Shown here piece after piece: positions 46,059-56,868 of a stretch of 64,000 nt of DNA (the first letter of the stretch is position 1; each line of letters starts with the position of its first letter). The notes under the pieces were generated by a model. That model saw nothing but the letters and a program-made list of their open reading frames with translations. It was not told where the DNA came from and did not search any database. Origin of the DNA: Sphingomonas parva (ex Maeng et al. 2020) (GTDB lineage: Bacteria > Pseudomonadota > Alphaproteobacteria > Sphingomonadales > Sphingomonadaceae); contig NZ_SPDV01000012.1 of assembly GCF_004564275.1 (NCBI RefSeq), positions 62,001 to 126,000 on the forward strand. The letters are read 5' to 3'. The position numbers were made by a program, and so were the translations under genes.

Positions 46059-48092
46059 ATGAAATGTGCCTCTTCGCTCGCCGCCGCCCTTCTTTCCGCC
46101 ACCGCCATCGCACCGCTGTCCGCGGCACCGCGGAGCGAAAGCTACACCGTGATCGTCGGCGGGCGGAACGTCGGTCATCTCGATGCGACGACCGAGGGTG
46201 CGCGTACCTCGATCGAATGGGACGTCAAGAACAACGGGCGCGGGCCGACGATCGCCGAGACGCTGACCGTCGATGCGAACGGCATCCCCACCGCCTGGCG
46301 GGTGACCGGCGCGACGACGTTCGGCGGCAAGGTGGACGAGACGTTTGCCCTGAGCGGGAAGACGGCGCGCTGGACCGACACCACAGGCTCGGGGCGCGCT
46401 GCGGTCCAGGCGCCGAGCCTCTACATCGCCCAGAACGGCAGCCCCTTCGCGCTCGGACTCTACGGCCGCGCGCTGCTCGCCGACTCCGACCACCAGATGC
46501 CCGCGCGTCCCGGCGGGACGCTGCGGCTCGACAAGGGCGAGACGCTGACGGTGCGCGGCGCCGGCGGGCCGATCGAGGTCACCGCCTACGCCTTGACCGG
46601 AATGAGCCTCAATCCGACCTATTTCCTGCTCGACGGCGAGGGCCGGCTGTTCGCCTCGATCGGCGGCCGCGGCGTCACCGTCCGCAAGGGCTATGAAGGC
46701 GAGGACCAGAGGCTCCGCGATCTCGCCGAGACGATGTCGGCGGCGCGCTACGCCGAGATCCAGAAGGCCGCCGCCCATCGCTGGGAGGCGCCGGTGCGGA
46801 TCCGCAACGTGCGCCTGTTCGATCCCAAGGCGCTGGCGCTCACCGAGCCCAAATCGGTGCTGGTCTGGCGCAACGCGATAGCCGCCGTCGAGCCGCTCGA
46901 CAGCCCGGCGACGCCGGGCGAGGTGACGATCGACGGAGCCGGCGGCACGCTGGTTCCGGGCATGACCGAAATGCACGGCCACGTCTCCGAGGACGACGCC
47001 GTGCTCAACCTCGCCGCGGGGATCACCACGATCCGCGACATGGGCAACGACAATGACGAGCTCGAAGCCATCATCGCGCGCATCGAGAGCGGCCGGTCGG
47101 CCGGCTCGCGCATCGTCAAGAGCGGCTTCATCGAGGGCCGCAGCCCCTTCAGCTCGAACAACGGCATCGTCGCCGAGACCGAGGCCCAAGCGGTCGAAGC
47201 GGTGCGCTGGTACGGCGCGCGCGGTTATTGGCAGATCAAGATCTACAACAGCGTCGATCCGGCGTGGGTGCCGGCCATGGTCGCGGAGGCGCACCGCCTC
47301 GGCATGCGCGTCTCCGGTCACGTGCCCGCCTTCTCGACCGCCGATGCGATGATGGAGGCGGGCTATGACGAGCTCACCCATATCAACCAGTTCGTGCTCG
47401 GCTGGGTGCTCCAGCCCGGTGAGGATACGCGCAACCTGCTGCGGCTGACCGCGCTGCGGCGGCTCAAGGGCTTCGACCTCGATCAGCCGAAGGTCAGGAA
47501 GACGATGGACATGATCGTCAGCCGGAAGATCGCGATCGATCCGACGATCGCGATCCACGAGACGTTCACCCAGACGCGGAACGGCGAGGTTCCCGTCGGC
47601 ATGGCCGACTATCTCGACCATCTCCCGGTCGCCGAGCAGCGCCAGGCGAAGCAGGCCTGGGTCGATCTCTCCGAGCCGGGCGACGATGCTGCCTATCGTG
47701 CCGCCTTTGAGCAGATCGTCGCGACGCTGAAGGCGCTGCACCAGCGCGGCGTGATGATCGTGCCGGGCACCGATCTCGGCGGCGCCTTCACCTATCACCG
47801 CGAGCTCGAGCTGTTCCAGCGGCTCGGCATGAGCCCCGCGGAGGTGCTGAAGCGCGCGACCTGGGACATGGCGGCCTATCTCGGCCAGGATCAGAGGCTC
47901 GGCTCGATCGAGAAGGGCAAGCTCGCCGACTTCTTCCTCGTCCCCGGCGATCCCACGAAGGACCTGAAAGCGATCAAGACGATCTCGATGGTGGTGAAGG
48001 ACGGCACGGTCTATTTCCCGAGCGAGATCTACGCGAAGTTCGGCATCGCGCCGTTCGCCCCGCCGCCGCGCGTGACGGCCCCGGCGCAATGA
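46059..48092 (+). CDS. Secreted amidohydrolase with extra N-terminal domain
   Basis: 677 residues. Signal peptide to about residue 23, then a beta-rich domain of about 220 residues (SYTVIVGGRNVGHLDATTEG) not found in simple amidohydrolases. The catalytic barrel has TEMHGHVSEDD, IKIYNS (bridging Lys), GHVPAF, THINQF and PGTDLGG, the metal ligands of the imidazolonepropionase-like group. Overlaps the Nramp-type gene by 4 bases. Its substrate is unknown; secreted relatives cleave dipeptides or cyclic imides. Confidence 0.88.
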   Translation: MKCASSLAAALLSATAIAPLSAAPRSESYTVIVGGRNVGHLDATTEGARTSIEWDVKNNGRGPTIAETLTVDANGIPTAWRVTGATTFGGKVDETFALSGKTARWTDTTGSGRAAVQAPSLYIAQNGSPFALGLYGRALLADSDHQMPARPGGTLRLDKGETLTVRGAGGPIEVTAYALTGMSLNPTYFLLDGEGRLFASIGGRGVTVRKGYEGEDQRLRDLAETMSAARYAEIQKAAAHRWEAPVRIRNVRLFDPKALALTEPKSVLVWRNAIAAVEPLDSPATPGEVTIDGAGGTLVPGMTEMHGHVSEDDAVLNLAAGITTIRDMGNDNDELEAIIARIESGRSAGSRIVKSGFIEGRSPFSSNNGIVAETEAQAVEAVRWYGARGYWQIKIYNSVDPAWVPAMVAEAHRLGMRVSGHVPAFSTADAMMEAGYDELTHINQFVLGWVLQPGEDTRNLLRLTALRRLKGFDLDQPKVRKTMDMIVSRKIAIDPTIAIHETFTQTRNGEVPVGMADYLDHLPVAEQRQAKQAWVDLSEPGDDAAYRAAFEQIVATLKALHQRGVMIVPGTDLGGAFTYHRELELFQRLGMSPAEVLKRATWDMAAYLGQDQRLGSIEKGKLADFFLVPGDPTKDLKAIKTISMVVKDGTVYFPSEIYAKFGIAPFAPPPRVTAPAQ

Positions 48093-49510
48093 ACCGTTCG
48101 GGCGAGGGGCGGACGGAGGCCGAGGCGGGATATCTGCCGCCGCTCAAGCCGGCGACGCTGCCCGCGCCGCCCGCCTCGCCGTGGCGGATCGTCGGTCCCG
48201 GGATCGTCGCCGCGGGCGTCGGCCTCGCCTCGGGCGAGTTCATCCTCTACCCTTATATCGCGAGCCAGGTCGGCCTCGTCTTCCTCTGGGCCGCCGCCGT
48301 CGGCCTCGCCACCCAGTTCTTCATCAACATGGAGATCGAGCGCTACACGCTGGCGACCGGAGAGACGGTGCTGACCGGCTTCAGCCGCCTCGGCCGCCAC
48401 TGGGGCCTGGTCTTCGCCTTGCTCGCCATCGCCGCCAATCTCTGGCCGGGCTGGGCGACCGGCGCCGCCACCCTCGTCACCTATCTCGTCGGCGGGAACG
48501 TGCGCTGGATCGCGATCGGAATCCTGGTCGCGATCGGCCTGGTCCTGACGCTCTCTCCGGTCGTCTACCGGGCGCTCGAGCGAACGCAGATGCTGAAGGT
48601 CGCGGCGGTCGGCCTGCTGATCGTGGTCGCCACCTTGTTCGCAATCCCGCCCGGCGCGTGGATCGAGGCTCCGGCAATGGCCGCGCAAGTCGCGATGTCC
48701 GCGGGCGAGCTCGGCTGGCCGCTGTTGCTCGGTGCGCTTGCTTATGCCGGCGCCGGCGGCGGGCAGAATCTCTGCCAGTCGAACTGGATCCGCGACAAGG
48801 GCTTCGGCATGGGCGCGCACGCGCCGCGGATCGTCAGCCCGCTGACCGGCGAGCCGGTCGCCGATGCCGCGACGGGCTGGCGCTTCGAGCCCGATGCCGA
48901 GGCGATGGGGCGGTGGCGGGCCTGGTGGCGCTTCGCCAATGTCGAGCAGCTCGCCACCTTCGTCGCGATCAGCTTCGTCACCATCCTGTTCACCTCGCTG
49001 CTCGCCTACGCCACGCTTTCCGGCCGCGAGGGGCTGCCGCGAGACATCTCCTTCCTGGCGATCGAGGCCGGAATCCTGGCCGACAGGGTGGGGCCCTGGT
49101 TCGGCACCCTGTTCCTCGCGATCGGCGCCTTCTCCCTCTTCGCCGCGGCGCTCGGCATCGTCGACTATACCAGCCGCCTCGCCGCCGACGTGTTGCGCAC
49201 CAACTATTGGCGGCGGCGGAGCGAGAGCGTGGTCTATGCCGGCATCGTCTGGACGATCGTGCTGACCGGCATTGCGATCATCGCCAGCGGCATCGACCAG
49301 CCGCTCGTCCTGCTCGTCATCGCCGGCTGCGTCGCCGCCTTCATGATGTTCGTCTATTCGGCGCTGCTGATCGTGCTGAATCGCCGCCTGCTCGCGCCGG
49401 AGCTGCGCCCCGCCGGCTATCGGATCGCGGCCCTGGTCTGGGCCGTCGCCCTGTTCGGCCTGCTCTCCGGCATCACGGTGCTGGACCAGATGAAGAAGCT
49501 GCTGGCCTAA
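48089..49510 (+). CDS. Nramp-family related membrane transporter with atypical metal site
   Basis: 473 residues with about 11 membrane helices. The start WRIVGPGIVAAGVGLASGEF aligns with helix 1 of Nramp, but the metal-binding DPGN is absent and reads GLASGE. In helix 6 the MPH motif is also absent; the region reads AGAGGGQNLCQSNWIRDKGF. This matches a branch of Nramp-related transporters whose substrate is not manganese or iron and is unproven. Translationally coupled (ATGA overlap) to the upstream amidohydrolase. Confidence 0.87.
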   Translation: MNRSGEGRTEAEAGYLPPLKPATLPAPPASPWRIVGPGIVAAGVGLASGEFILYPYIASQVGLVFLWAAAVGLATQFFINMEIERYTLATGETVLTGFSRLGRHWGLVFALLAIAANLWPGWATGAATLVTYLVGGNVRWIAIGILVAIGLVLTLSPVVYRALERTQMLKVAAVGLLIVVATLFAIPPGAWIEAPAMAAQVAMSAGELGWPLLLGALAYAGAGGGQNLCQSNWIRDKGFGMGAHAPRIVSPLTGEPVADAATGWRFEPDAEAMGRWRAWWRFANVEQLATFVAISFVTILFTSLLAYATLSGREGLPRDISFLAIEAGILADRVGPWFGTLFLAIGAFSLFAAALGIVDYTSRLAADVLRTNYWRRRSESVVYAGIVWTIVLTGIAIIASGIDQPLVLLVIAGCVAAFMMFVYSALLIVLNRRLLAPELRPAGYRIAALVWAVALFGLLSGITVLDQMKKLLA

Positions 49511-49564
49511 TCCGTTTCGCTGCGGCTAGGTCGGCGTGCAACCTTGCCGACGGAGCCGTTACCG

Positions 49565-50845
49565 ATGCGCCATCTACTCCTCCTTGCGCTCCTGGCCGGC
49601 GCTGCCGCTGCTCCCGCGCCGGCAGAGACGGTCGTCGTCACCGCCGACCGGATGATCGACGTGCTCGCCGGCCGGGTCGTCGAGGAGCCGGTGGTGGTGA
49701 TCACCGACGGCCGCATCTCCACCGTGGTGTCGCGCAACGGCGGCCGCCCCAACATTCCCGACGGTGCGCGCCGCATCGATCTGCCCGGCAAGACGATCCT
49801 GCCGGGCCTGATCGACATGCACGTCCATCTCGACGCCAATCCGCGCTACGGCGGCTATTCGGGCCTGCAGTTCACCGACATGTTCTGGGTGGCGCAGGGC
49901 GTGCAGAATGCGCGCGACATGCTCCGCGCCGGCTTCACCACGGTGCGCAACGTCGGTTCCGAAAACTATTCCGACGTCGGCTACAAGCAGGCGATCGAGG
50001 AGGGGCTGATCGAAGGCCCGCGCATCGTGCCCGCCGCCCATGCGCTCGGCGCGACCGGCGGCCATTGCGACCAGACCTACCTTCCGCCCTCGCTCGCCGC
50101 GCGCGGCAAGGCGGTGGGCGACGGACCGCAGGAGCTTCGCGCCCGGGTGCGCGAGCAGCGCAAATACGGCGCCGAGGTGATCAAGGTCTGCGCCACCGGC
50201 GGAGTCTTCTCCCGCAACACCGAGCCCGGCCAGCAGCAGCTTTCCGAGGAGGAATTGCGGGCGATCGCCGAGGAGGCCCATCAATGGGGCCTAAAGGTCG
50301 CCGCCCATGCTCATGGCGCCGCCGGCATCAAGGCGGCGATCCGCGCCGGCATCGACACGATCGAGCACGCCAGCCTGATCGACGCGGAGGGCATTCGCCT
50401 TGCCAAGGAGCGCGGCGCCTATCTGTCGATGGACATCTTCAACACCGAATATACCCAGGCCGAGGGCGCCGCGAACGGCGTGCTCGAGGACAATCTGCGC
50501 AAGGACCGCGAGGTCGCGCAGATTCAGCGGGACAATTTCCGCGCTGCGCACCGCGCCGGCGTGAAGATGGTCTTCGGCACCGACGCCGGCGTGATGCCGC
50601 ACGGCACCGCCGCCGGCCAGTTCCGCTATATGGTCGAATACGGCATGACGCCGATGGAGGCGATCCAGGCGGCGACGCGCACCGCCGCCGAGGCTCTCGG
50701 CCGCGAGAAGGACGTCGGCGCGATCGCGATCGGCCGCTGGGGCGATATCGTCGCCGTCGACGGCGATCCGATCCGCGACGTCCGCGCGCTCGAGGATGTC
50801 GACGTCGTCATCAAGGGCGGCGAGATCGTGAAGAACGAGGGGTGA
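49565..50845 (+). CDS. Secreted imidazolonepropionase-like amidohydrolase
   Basis: 426 residues with signal peptide MRHLLLLALLAGAAAAPAPA. Motifs: GLIDMHVHLD (HxH), EVIKVCATGG (bridging Lys), AAHAHGAAG, TIEHAS and FGTDAGVMPHG (Asp). This is the Xaa-Pro dipeptidase/imidazolonepropionase-like secreted group. I prefer the ATG at 49565 to the upstream one because the signal peptide begins there and CGGAG lies upstream. It follows the transporter by 54 bases and probably acts with it on exported or periplasmic peptides; this is inferred. Confidence 0.9.
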   Translation: MRHLLLLALLAGAAAAPAPAETVVVTADRMIDVLAGRVVEEPVVVITDGRISTVVSRNGGRPNIPDGARRIDLPGKTILPGLIDMHVHLDANPRYGGYSGLQFTDMFWVAQGVQNARDMLRAGFTTVRNVGSENYSDVGYKQAIEEGLIEGPRIVPAAHALGATGGHCDQTYLPPSLAARGKAVGDGPQELRARVREQRKYGAEVIKVCATGGVFSRNTEPGQQQLSEEELRAIAEEAHQWGLKVAAHAHGAAGIKAAIRAGIDTIEHASLIDAEGIRLAKERGAYLSMDIFNTEYTQAEGAANGVLEDNLRKDREVAQIQRDNFRAAHRAGVKMVFGTDAGVMPHGTAAGQFRYMVEYGMTPMEAIQAATRTAAEALGREKDVGAIAIGRWGDIVAVDGDPIRDVRALEDVDVVIKGGEIVKNEG

Positions 50846-51171
50846 CGCCCGACCGCGCCAGCATCCGCGCCGCGTTCGAGGCGGCGGTCAACATGAGCGC
50901 CGAGGAGATCGAGGCGTGGCTGGAAACGGAGGAGAGCCGCGCGGTCGGCCAGACGCGGCCCGGGCAGAGCGAGAGCATCGGCCGGGCCTCGGCGCGGCGG
51001 ATTGCCGCGATCCTGCGCACGCCCGACGCCGCGCGCGACGACGAGGATTACGCCCACATGCGCAAGGTCGTCGGCTTCGTCCGCCGCCACCGTGCCCAGG
51101 AGCCGGAGAACATGGTGACCTCGCGCTGGCGCTATTCGCTGATGAACTGGGGTCACGATCCGCTCCGTTGA
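50842..51171 (+). CDS. DUF3140 domain protein
   Basis: 109 residues from a GTG overlapping the amidohydrolase stop (GTGA). The pattern AAFEAAVNMSAEEIEAWLET, then HMRKVVGFVRRHRAQEPEN, then SRWRYSLMNWGHDP matches DUF3140, a small soluble protein family of unknown role. The start is decided by the overlap and by the conserved length. Confidence 0.88.
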   Translation: MTPDRASIRAAFEAAVNMSAEEIEAWLETEESRAVGQTRPGQSESIGRASARRIAAILRTPDAARDDEDYAHMRKVVGFVRRHRAQEPENMVTSRWRYSLMNWGHDPLR

Positions 51172-51228
51172 GCGGGAACAGCGCAGCCGCCGCGCGTGTT
51201 CAGGAGCCACGAAAGGAGCGAAGAGCGA

Positions 51229-51630
51229 ATGAAGGGCTATTGCGACAACATCGAGGAGGTCACCGTCGCCAACGAGGATTTCCGGCGGGTGCTCTACACC
51301 GGCAAGAACCTCCAGCTGGTGCTGATGACGCTGAAGCCGGGCGAGGAGATCGGCGAGGAGGTCCACGAGGACCGCGACCAGTTCTTCCGCGTCGAGGAAG
51401 GCGAGGGCACCGTCTATATCGACGGCGCGGCCAATGCGGTGAAGGACGATTTCGCGGTGATCGTGCCGGCCGGCGCACGCCACAACGTCGTCAACTCCGG
51501 CGCCGAGCCGCTGCGCCTCTACACGATCTACGGCCCGCCCGAGCACAAGGACAAGGTGGTCCACAAGACCAAGGAGCAGGCCGAGCGCGACCACGACAAT
51601 GACGAGTGGACCGGCGAGACGACCGAGTAG
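51229..51630 (+). CDS. Cupin-domain protein
   Basis: 133 residues. A single cupin barrel: GEEIGEEVHEDRDQFFRVEEGEG supplies the first motif and VPAGARHNVVN the second, with His/Glu ligands for a metal. Small cupins of this MKGYCDNIEEVT type are widespread in proteobacteria and act on unknown small molecules. The ATG at 51229 follows AAAGGAG; an upstream ATG at 51196 is less likely. Function unknown. Confidence 0.88.
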   Translation: MKGYCDNIEEVTVANEDFRRVLYTGKNLQLVLMTLKPGEEIGEEVHEDRDQFFRVEEGEGTVYIDGAANAVKDDFAVIVPAGARHNVVNSGAEPLRLYTIYGPPEHKDKVVHKTKEQAERDHDNDEWTGETTE

Positions 51631-51665
51631 TTGGTTGTTCATCGCCGATGCGGTAGACAGGATGC

Positions 51666-51884
51666 ATGGACGTCGCTGAGCACACGCTGGAACTGCTGAA
51701 GCGAATGCATGCCGAGTTCGCCGACTTCCGGCGGGTTCAGGAAAGCCAGAACGCGCGCCTTTCATCGCTGGAGCAGCATGTTGCAGCGATGATGGGCGAC
51801 CTGGCCCAGATCCGCATGGAGCTGACGGGGCTCAGGACACGTATCGAACGGATAGAGCGGCGGCTGGATTTGACCGCGGCCTGA
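51666..51884 (+). CDS. Small coiled-coil protein
   Basis: 72 residues, almost entirely heptad-patterned helix (LEQHVAAMMGDLAQIRMELT, TRIERIERRLDL). Such short coiled-coil proteins recur near other alphaproteobacterial genes with no assigned role. The ATG at 51666 has CAGGATGC before it. It may be real but has no diagnostic motif. Confidence 0.55.
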   Translation: MDVAEHTLELLKRMHAEFADFRRVQESQNARLSSLEQHVAAMMGDLAQIRMELTGLRTRIERIERRLDLTAA

Positions 51885-51947
51885 GCCGTCGCGGCTGCCC
51901 GAGGGCGGCGAAACCGAATCCGCTCAAGGCCTTGCAAACTTCGCCCG

Positions 51948-51976
51948 TTGACCCATCTGGGACTCGCGGCTATAGG
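51948..51976 (+). promoter_or_regulatory. Promoter of the str operon (TTGACC-N17-TATAGG)
   Basis: A -35 TTGACC (51948-51953) and a -10 TATAGG (51971-51976) with ideal 17-base spacing. Transcription would start near 51983, giving a leader of about 165 bases before rpsL. Confidence 0.7.
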
Positions 51977-52075
51977 CCGCCTCGCCCGGGGCCGGTGGTG
52001 GTTCTTCTCGAAGACCCAGATGCCGTGCCTGGACGGGCACAAGAGCTTGAACATTGCTGATGCGACGCAAGGGCC

Positions 52076-52103
52076 AGGGGGCCGGTTGGCCGCCCTGTTT
52101 TTT
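52076..52103 (+). terminator. Intrinsic terminator (probable attenuator) in the rpsL leader
   Basis: AGGGGGCC-ggtt-GGCCgCCCT forms an 8-bp stem with one bulged base, followed by GTTTTTTG. It lies between the promoter and rpsL, 45 bases before the ATG, so readthrough is needed for expression of the operon. A small hairpin (GTGCC-tggacg-GGCAC) precedes it at 52025-52040. Confidence 0.7.
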
Positions 52104-52147
52104 GCGCATTTTGCGCCTCAGTAAAGTAACTTAAGGTGAAGGGCTTC

Positions 52148-52519
52148 ATGCCGACGATCAATCAGCTGATCCGCAAGGGTCGCGAGCCGCAGAAGGCGAA
52201 ATCCAAGGTTCCTGCGATGGAGCAGAACCCGCAGAAGCGCGGCGTCTGCACCCGCGTCTACACGACCACCCCGAAGAAGCCGAACTCGGCGCTTCGCAAG
52301 GTCGCCAAGGTTCGTCTGACGAACCAGCGCGAGGTGATCAGCTACATCCCCGGCGAAGGCCACAATCTCCAGGAGCACTCGGTGGTCCTGATCCGCGGCG
52401 GCCGCGTTCGCGACCTTCCGGGTGTCCGCTATCACGTCCTGCGCGGCGTGCTCGACACCCAGGGTGTCAAGGACCGTCGCCAGTCCCGTTCGAAGTACGG
52501 CGCCAAGCGTCCGAAGTAA
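52148..52519 (+). CDS. rpsL: 30S ribosomal protein S12 with Arg88
   Basis: 123 residues, complete. S12 lies at the decoding centre. [16 protein letters not shown] carries the usual Lys43, but the second decoding loop reads [13 protein letters not shown], so residue 88 is Arg, where Lys is usual. Lys88-to-Arg is a known streptomycin-resistance change in other bacteria. AAGGTGAAGGG precedes the ATG at 52148, which matches the family start [11 protein letters not shown]. Confidence 0.98.
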   Translation: MPTINQLIRKGREPQKAKSKVPAMEQNPQKRGVCTRVYTTTPKKPNSALRKVAKVRLTNQREVISYIPGEGHNLQEHSVVLIRGGRVRDLPGVRYHVLRGVLDTQGVKDRRQSRSKYGAKRPK

Positions 52520-52568
52520 GGCTCTGCCGGCTCCGTCCGGCGCCTGAAGTTAAGAAGGGTATCAAACA

Positions 52569-53039
52569 ATGTCCCGTCGTCGTCGCCCCGAAAAGCGCGA
52601 AATCCTGCCCGACCCGAAGTTCGGGGACGTGGTGCTGTCCAAGTTCATGAACTCCGTCATGCTCGACGGCAAGAAGTCGGTCGCCGAAGGCATCGTCTAC
52701 GGTGCCCTCGACACGGTCGAGCAGCGCGCCAAGCGCGATCCGCTCGGCGTGTTCCATGACGCGCTGAACAACGTGAAGCCGGGCATCGAGGTCCGCAGCC
52801 GCCGCGTCGGCGGTGCGACCTACCAGGTGCCGGTCGAGGTCCGCGCCGAGCGCGCCCAGGCTCTCGCCATCCGCTGGCTGATCGGTTCGGCCCGCGCCCG
52901 CAGCGAGAACACCATGGCCGCCCGCCTCTCCGGCGAGCTGCTCGATGCCGCGAACAATCGCGGCAATGCGGTTAAGAAGCGCGAGGACACGCACCGCATG
53001 GCGGAAGCCAACCGCGCCTTCTCGCATTATCGCTGGTAA
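52569..53039 (+). CDS. rpsG: 30S ribosomal protein S7
   Basis: 156 residues, the usual length. [20 protein letters not shown] at the N-terminus and [20 protein letters not shown] in the centre are diagnostic. S7 nucleates assembly of the 30S head and in E. coli represses its own operon. Second gene of the str operon, 49 bases after rpsL, then a strong hairpin before fusA. Confidence 0.98.
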   Translation: MSRRRRPEKREILPDPKFGDVVLSKFMNSVMLDGKKSVAEGIVYGALDTVEQRAKRDPLGVFHDALNNVKPGIEVRSRRVGGATYQVPVEVRAERAQALAIRWLIGSARARSENTMAARLSGELLDAANNRGNAVKKREDTHRMAEANRAFSHYRW

Positions 53040-53049
53040 TCACTATATC

Positions 53050-53086
53050 GTCGGGATCGGGGCCGCTGGCGCGGTTCCCTCCCGAC
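53050..53086 (+). other. Intercistronic hairpin between rpsG and fusA
   Basis: GTCGGGA...TCCCGAC (7-bp) encloses a further CCGC-tggc-GCGG stem, giving about 15 base pairs in all. No T-run follows, so it is not a terminator; it may be an mRNA processing or translational control structure 16 bases before the fusA ATG. Confidence 0.55.
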
Positions 53087-53101
53087 ATTGGAGTTAAGAT
53101 C

Positions 53102-55174
<2,073 letters not shown>

Positions 55175-55219
55175 TCGCTGAACATTGAATTTGGAACTTC
55201 AAGACGAGGGTAAGGCACA

Positions 55220-56410
55220 ATGGCGAAAGCTAAGTTCGAGCGGACGAAACCGCACTGCAACATCGGCACCATCGGTCACGTCGACCACGGCAAGACGTCG
55301 CTGACCGCGGCGATCACGAAGGTTCTCGCCGAGACCGGCGGTGCGACCTTCACCAGCTACGACAACATCGACAAGGCGCCGGAAGAGCGCGAGCGCGGCA
55401 TCACCATCTCGACCGCCCACGTCGAGTATGAGACCGCCGACCGCCACTATGCGCACGTCGACTGCCCGGGTCACGCCGACTACGTGAAGAACATGATCAC
55501 CGGCGCCGCCCAGATGGACGGCGGCATCCTGGTCGTGTCGGCCGCCGACGGCCCGATGCCGCAGACCCGCGAGCACATCCTGCTCGCCCGTCAGGTCGGC
55601 GTTCCGGCGCTGGTCGTGTTCATGAACAAGGTCGACCAGGTTGACGATCCCGAGCTGCTCGAGCTCGTCGAGCTCGAGATCCGCGAGCTGCTCTCGTCCT
55701 ACGACTTCCCGGGCGACGACATTCCGATCATCAAGGGCTCGGCGCTCGCCGCCCTCGAGGATTCGGACCGCAAGATCGGCCACGACGCGATCCTGGAGCT
55801 GATGGCTGCCGTCGACTCCTACATCCCGCAGCCGGAGCGTCCGCTCGATCGTCCGTTCCTGATGCCGATCGAGGACGTGTTCTCGATCTCGGGCCGCGGC
55901 ACCGTCGTCACCGGCCGTGTCGAGACCGGCATCGTCAAGGTCGGCGAGGAAGTCGAGATCGTCGGCATCCGCGACACCGCCAAGACCACCGTCACCGGCG
56001 TCGAGATGTTCCGCAAGCTGCTCGACCAGGGCCAGGCGGGCGACAACATCGGCGCGCTGCTGCGCGGCACCAAGCGTGAGGACGTCGAGCGCGGCCAGGT
56101 CCTGTCCAAGCCGGGCTCGATCACGCCGCACACCGACTTCCAGGCCGAGGTCTACGTGCTCTCGAAGGACGAAGGCGGCCGTCACACCCCGTTCTTCGCC
56201 AACTATCGTCCGCAGTTCTACTTCCGCACGACCGACGTGACGGGCGAAGTGGTCCTGCCGGAAGGCACCGAGATGGTGATGCCGGGCGACAACGTGCAGC
56301 TGCGCGTCAAGCTGATCGCTCCGATCGCGATGGATCAGGGCCTGCGCTTCGCGATCCGCGAAGGTGGCCGGACCGTCGGCGCCGGGGTTGTCGCCGAGAT
56401 CACGAAGTAA
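55220..56410 (+). CDS. tuf: Translation elongation factor Tu
   Basis: 396 residues. GTPase motifs [20 protein letters not shown] and FMNKVDQVD are present; [20 protein letters not shown] is the usual start. EF-Tu delivers aminoacyl-tRNA to the ribosome. Last gene of the str operon, with a terminator-like hairpin downstream before rpsJ. A second tuf copy, common in proteobacteria, is not in the window. Confidence 0.98.
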   Translation: MAKAKFERTKPHCNIGTIGHVDHGKTSLTAAITKVLAETGGATFTSYDNIDKAPEERERGITISTAHVEYETADRHYAHVDCPGHADYVKNMITGAAQMDGGILVVSAADGPMPQTREHILLARQVGVPALVVFMNKVDQVDDPELLELVELEIRELLSSYDFPGDDIPIIKGSALAALEDSDRKIGHDAILELMAAVDSYIPQPERPLDRPFLMPIEDVFSISGRGTVVTGRVETGIVKVGEEVEIVGIRDTAKTTVTGVEMFRKLLDQGQAGDNIGALLRGTKREDVERGQVLSKPGSITPHTDFQAEVYVLSKDEGGRHTPFFANYRPQFYFRTTDVTGEVVLPEGTEMVMPGDNVQLRVKLIAPIAMDQGLRFAIREGGRTVGAGVVAEITK

Positions 56411-56415
56411 TATAG

Positions 56416-56459
56416 GGCGTCAGCCGCCCGGGTCGGGAGATTCGGGCGGCTCGCCTTTT
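56416..56459 (+). terminator. Terminator after tuf
   Basis: AGCCGCCCG / CGGGCGGCT forms a perfect 9-bp stem, flanked by GGCG/CGCC that extends it after a 2-base bulge. It is followed by TTTTC. It separates the str operon from the S10 operon. The 97 bases after it should hold the S10 promoter, but I see no clear -10. Confidence 0.75.
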
Positions 56460-56556
56460 CAAGACGAGTTAAGGCCGAACCGGGGCCGCGAGGCTCCGGT
56501 AAAGCTTTGTTTGATTGCCCTCTCACGAGGGTTGGCTCTTTCGCATCGGTATGGAC

Positions 56557-56868
56557 ATGGAAACGCAGAATATCCGCATTCGCCTGAAGGCGTTCGATCA
56601 TCGTGTGCTCGACCAGGCGACCGGCGACATCGCCGATACGGCGCGTCGCACCGGCGCTCTCATCCGCGGCCCCAGTCCTCTCCCGACGCGCATCGAGAAG
56701 TTCACCGTCAACCGTTCGCCCCACGTTGACAAGAAGTCGCGCGAGCAGTTCGAGGTGCGCACCTACAAGCGGCTGCTGGATATCGTGCAGCCGACTCCGC
56801 AGACCGTCGACGCGCTTATGAAGCTCGACCTCGCGGCAGGTGTTGATGTCGAGATCAAGCTGGCCTAA
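56557..56868 (+). CDS. rpsJ: 30S ribosomal protein S10
   Basis: 103 residues, the family length. [20 protein letters not shown] is the family start, so I chose the ATG at 56557; an ATG two codons earlier (56551) is possible. S10 is also NusE, which bridges RNA polymerase and ribosome. No good Shine-Dalgarno sequence precedes either start. Confidence 0.97.
   Translation: METQNIRIRLKAFDHRVLDQATGDIADTARRTGALIRGPSPLPTRIEKFTVNRSPHVDKKSREQFEVRTYKRLLDIVQPTPQTVDALMKLDLAAGVDVEIKLA

Noticed and set aside
52102-52130. A second rpsL promoter after the attenuator (TTGCGC then AGTAAC)
   Set aside because: The -10 match is poor, although start-site mapping could change this.
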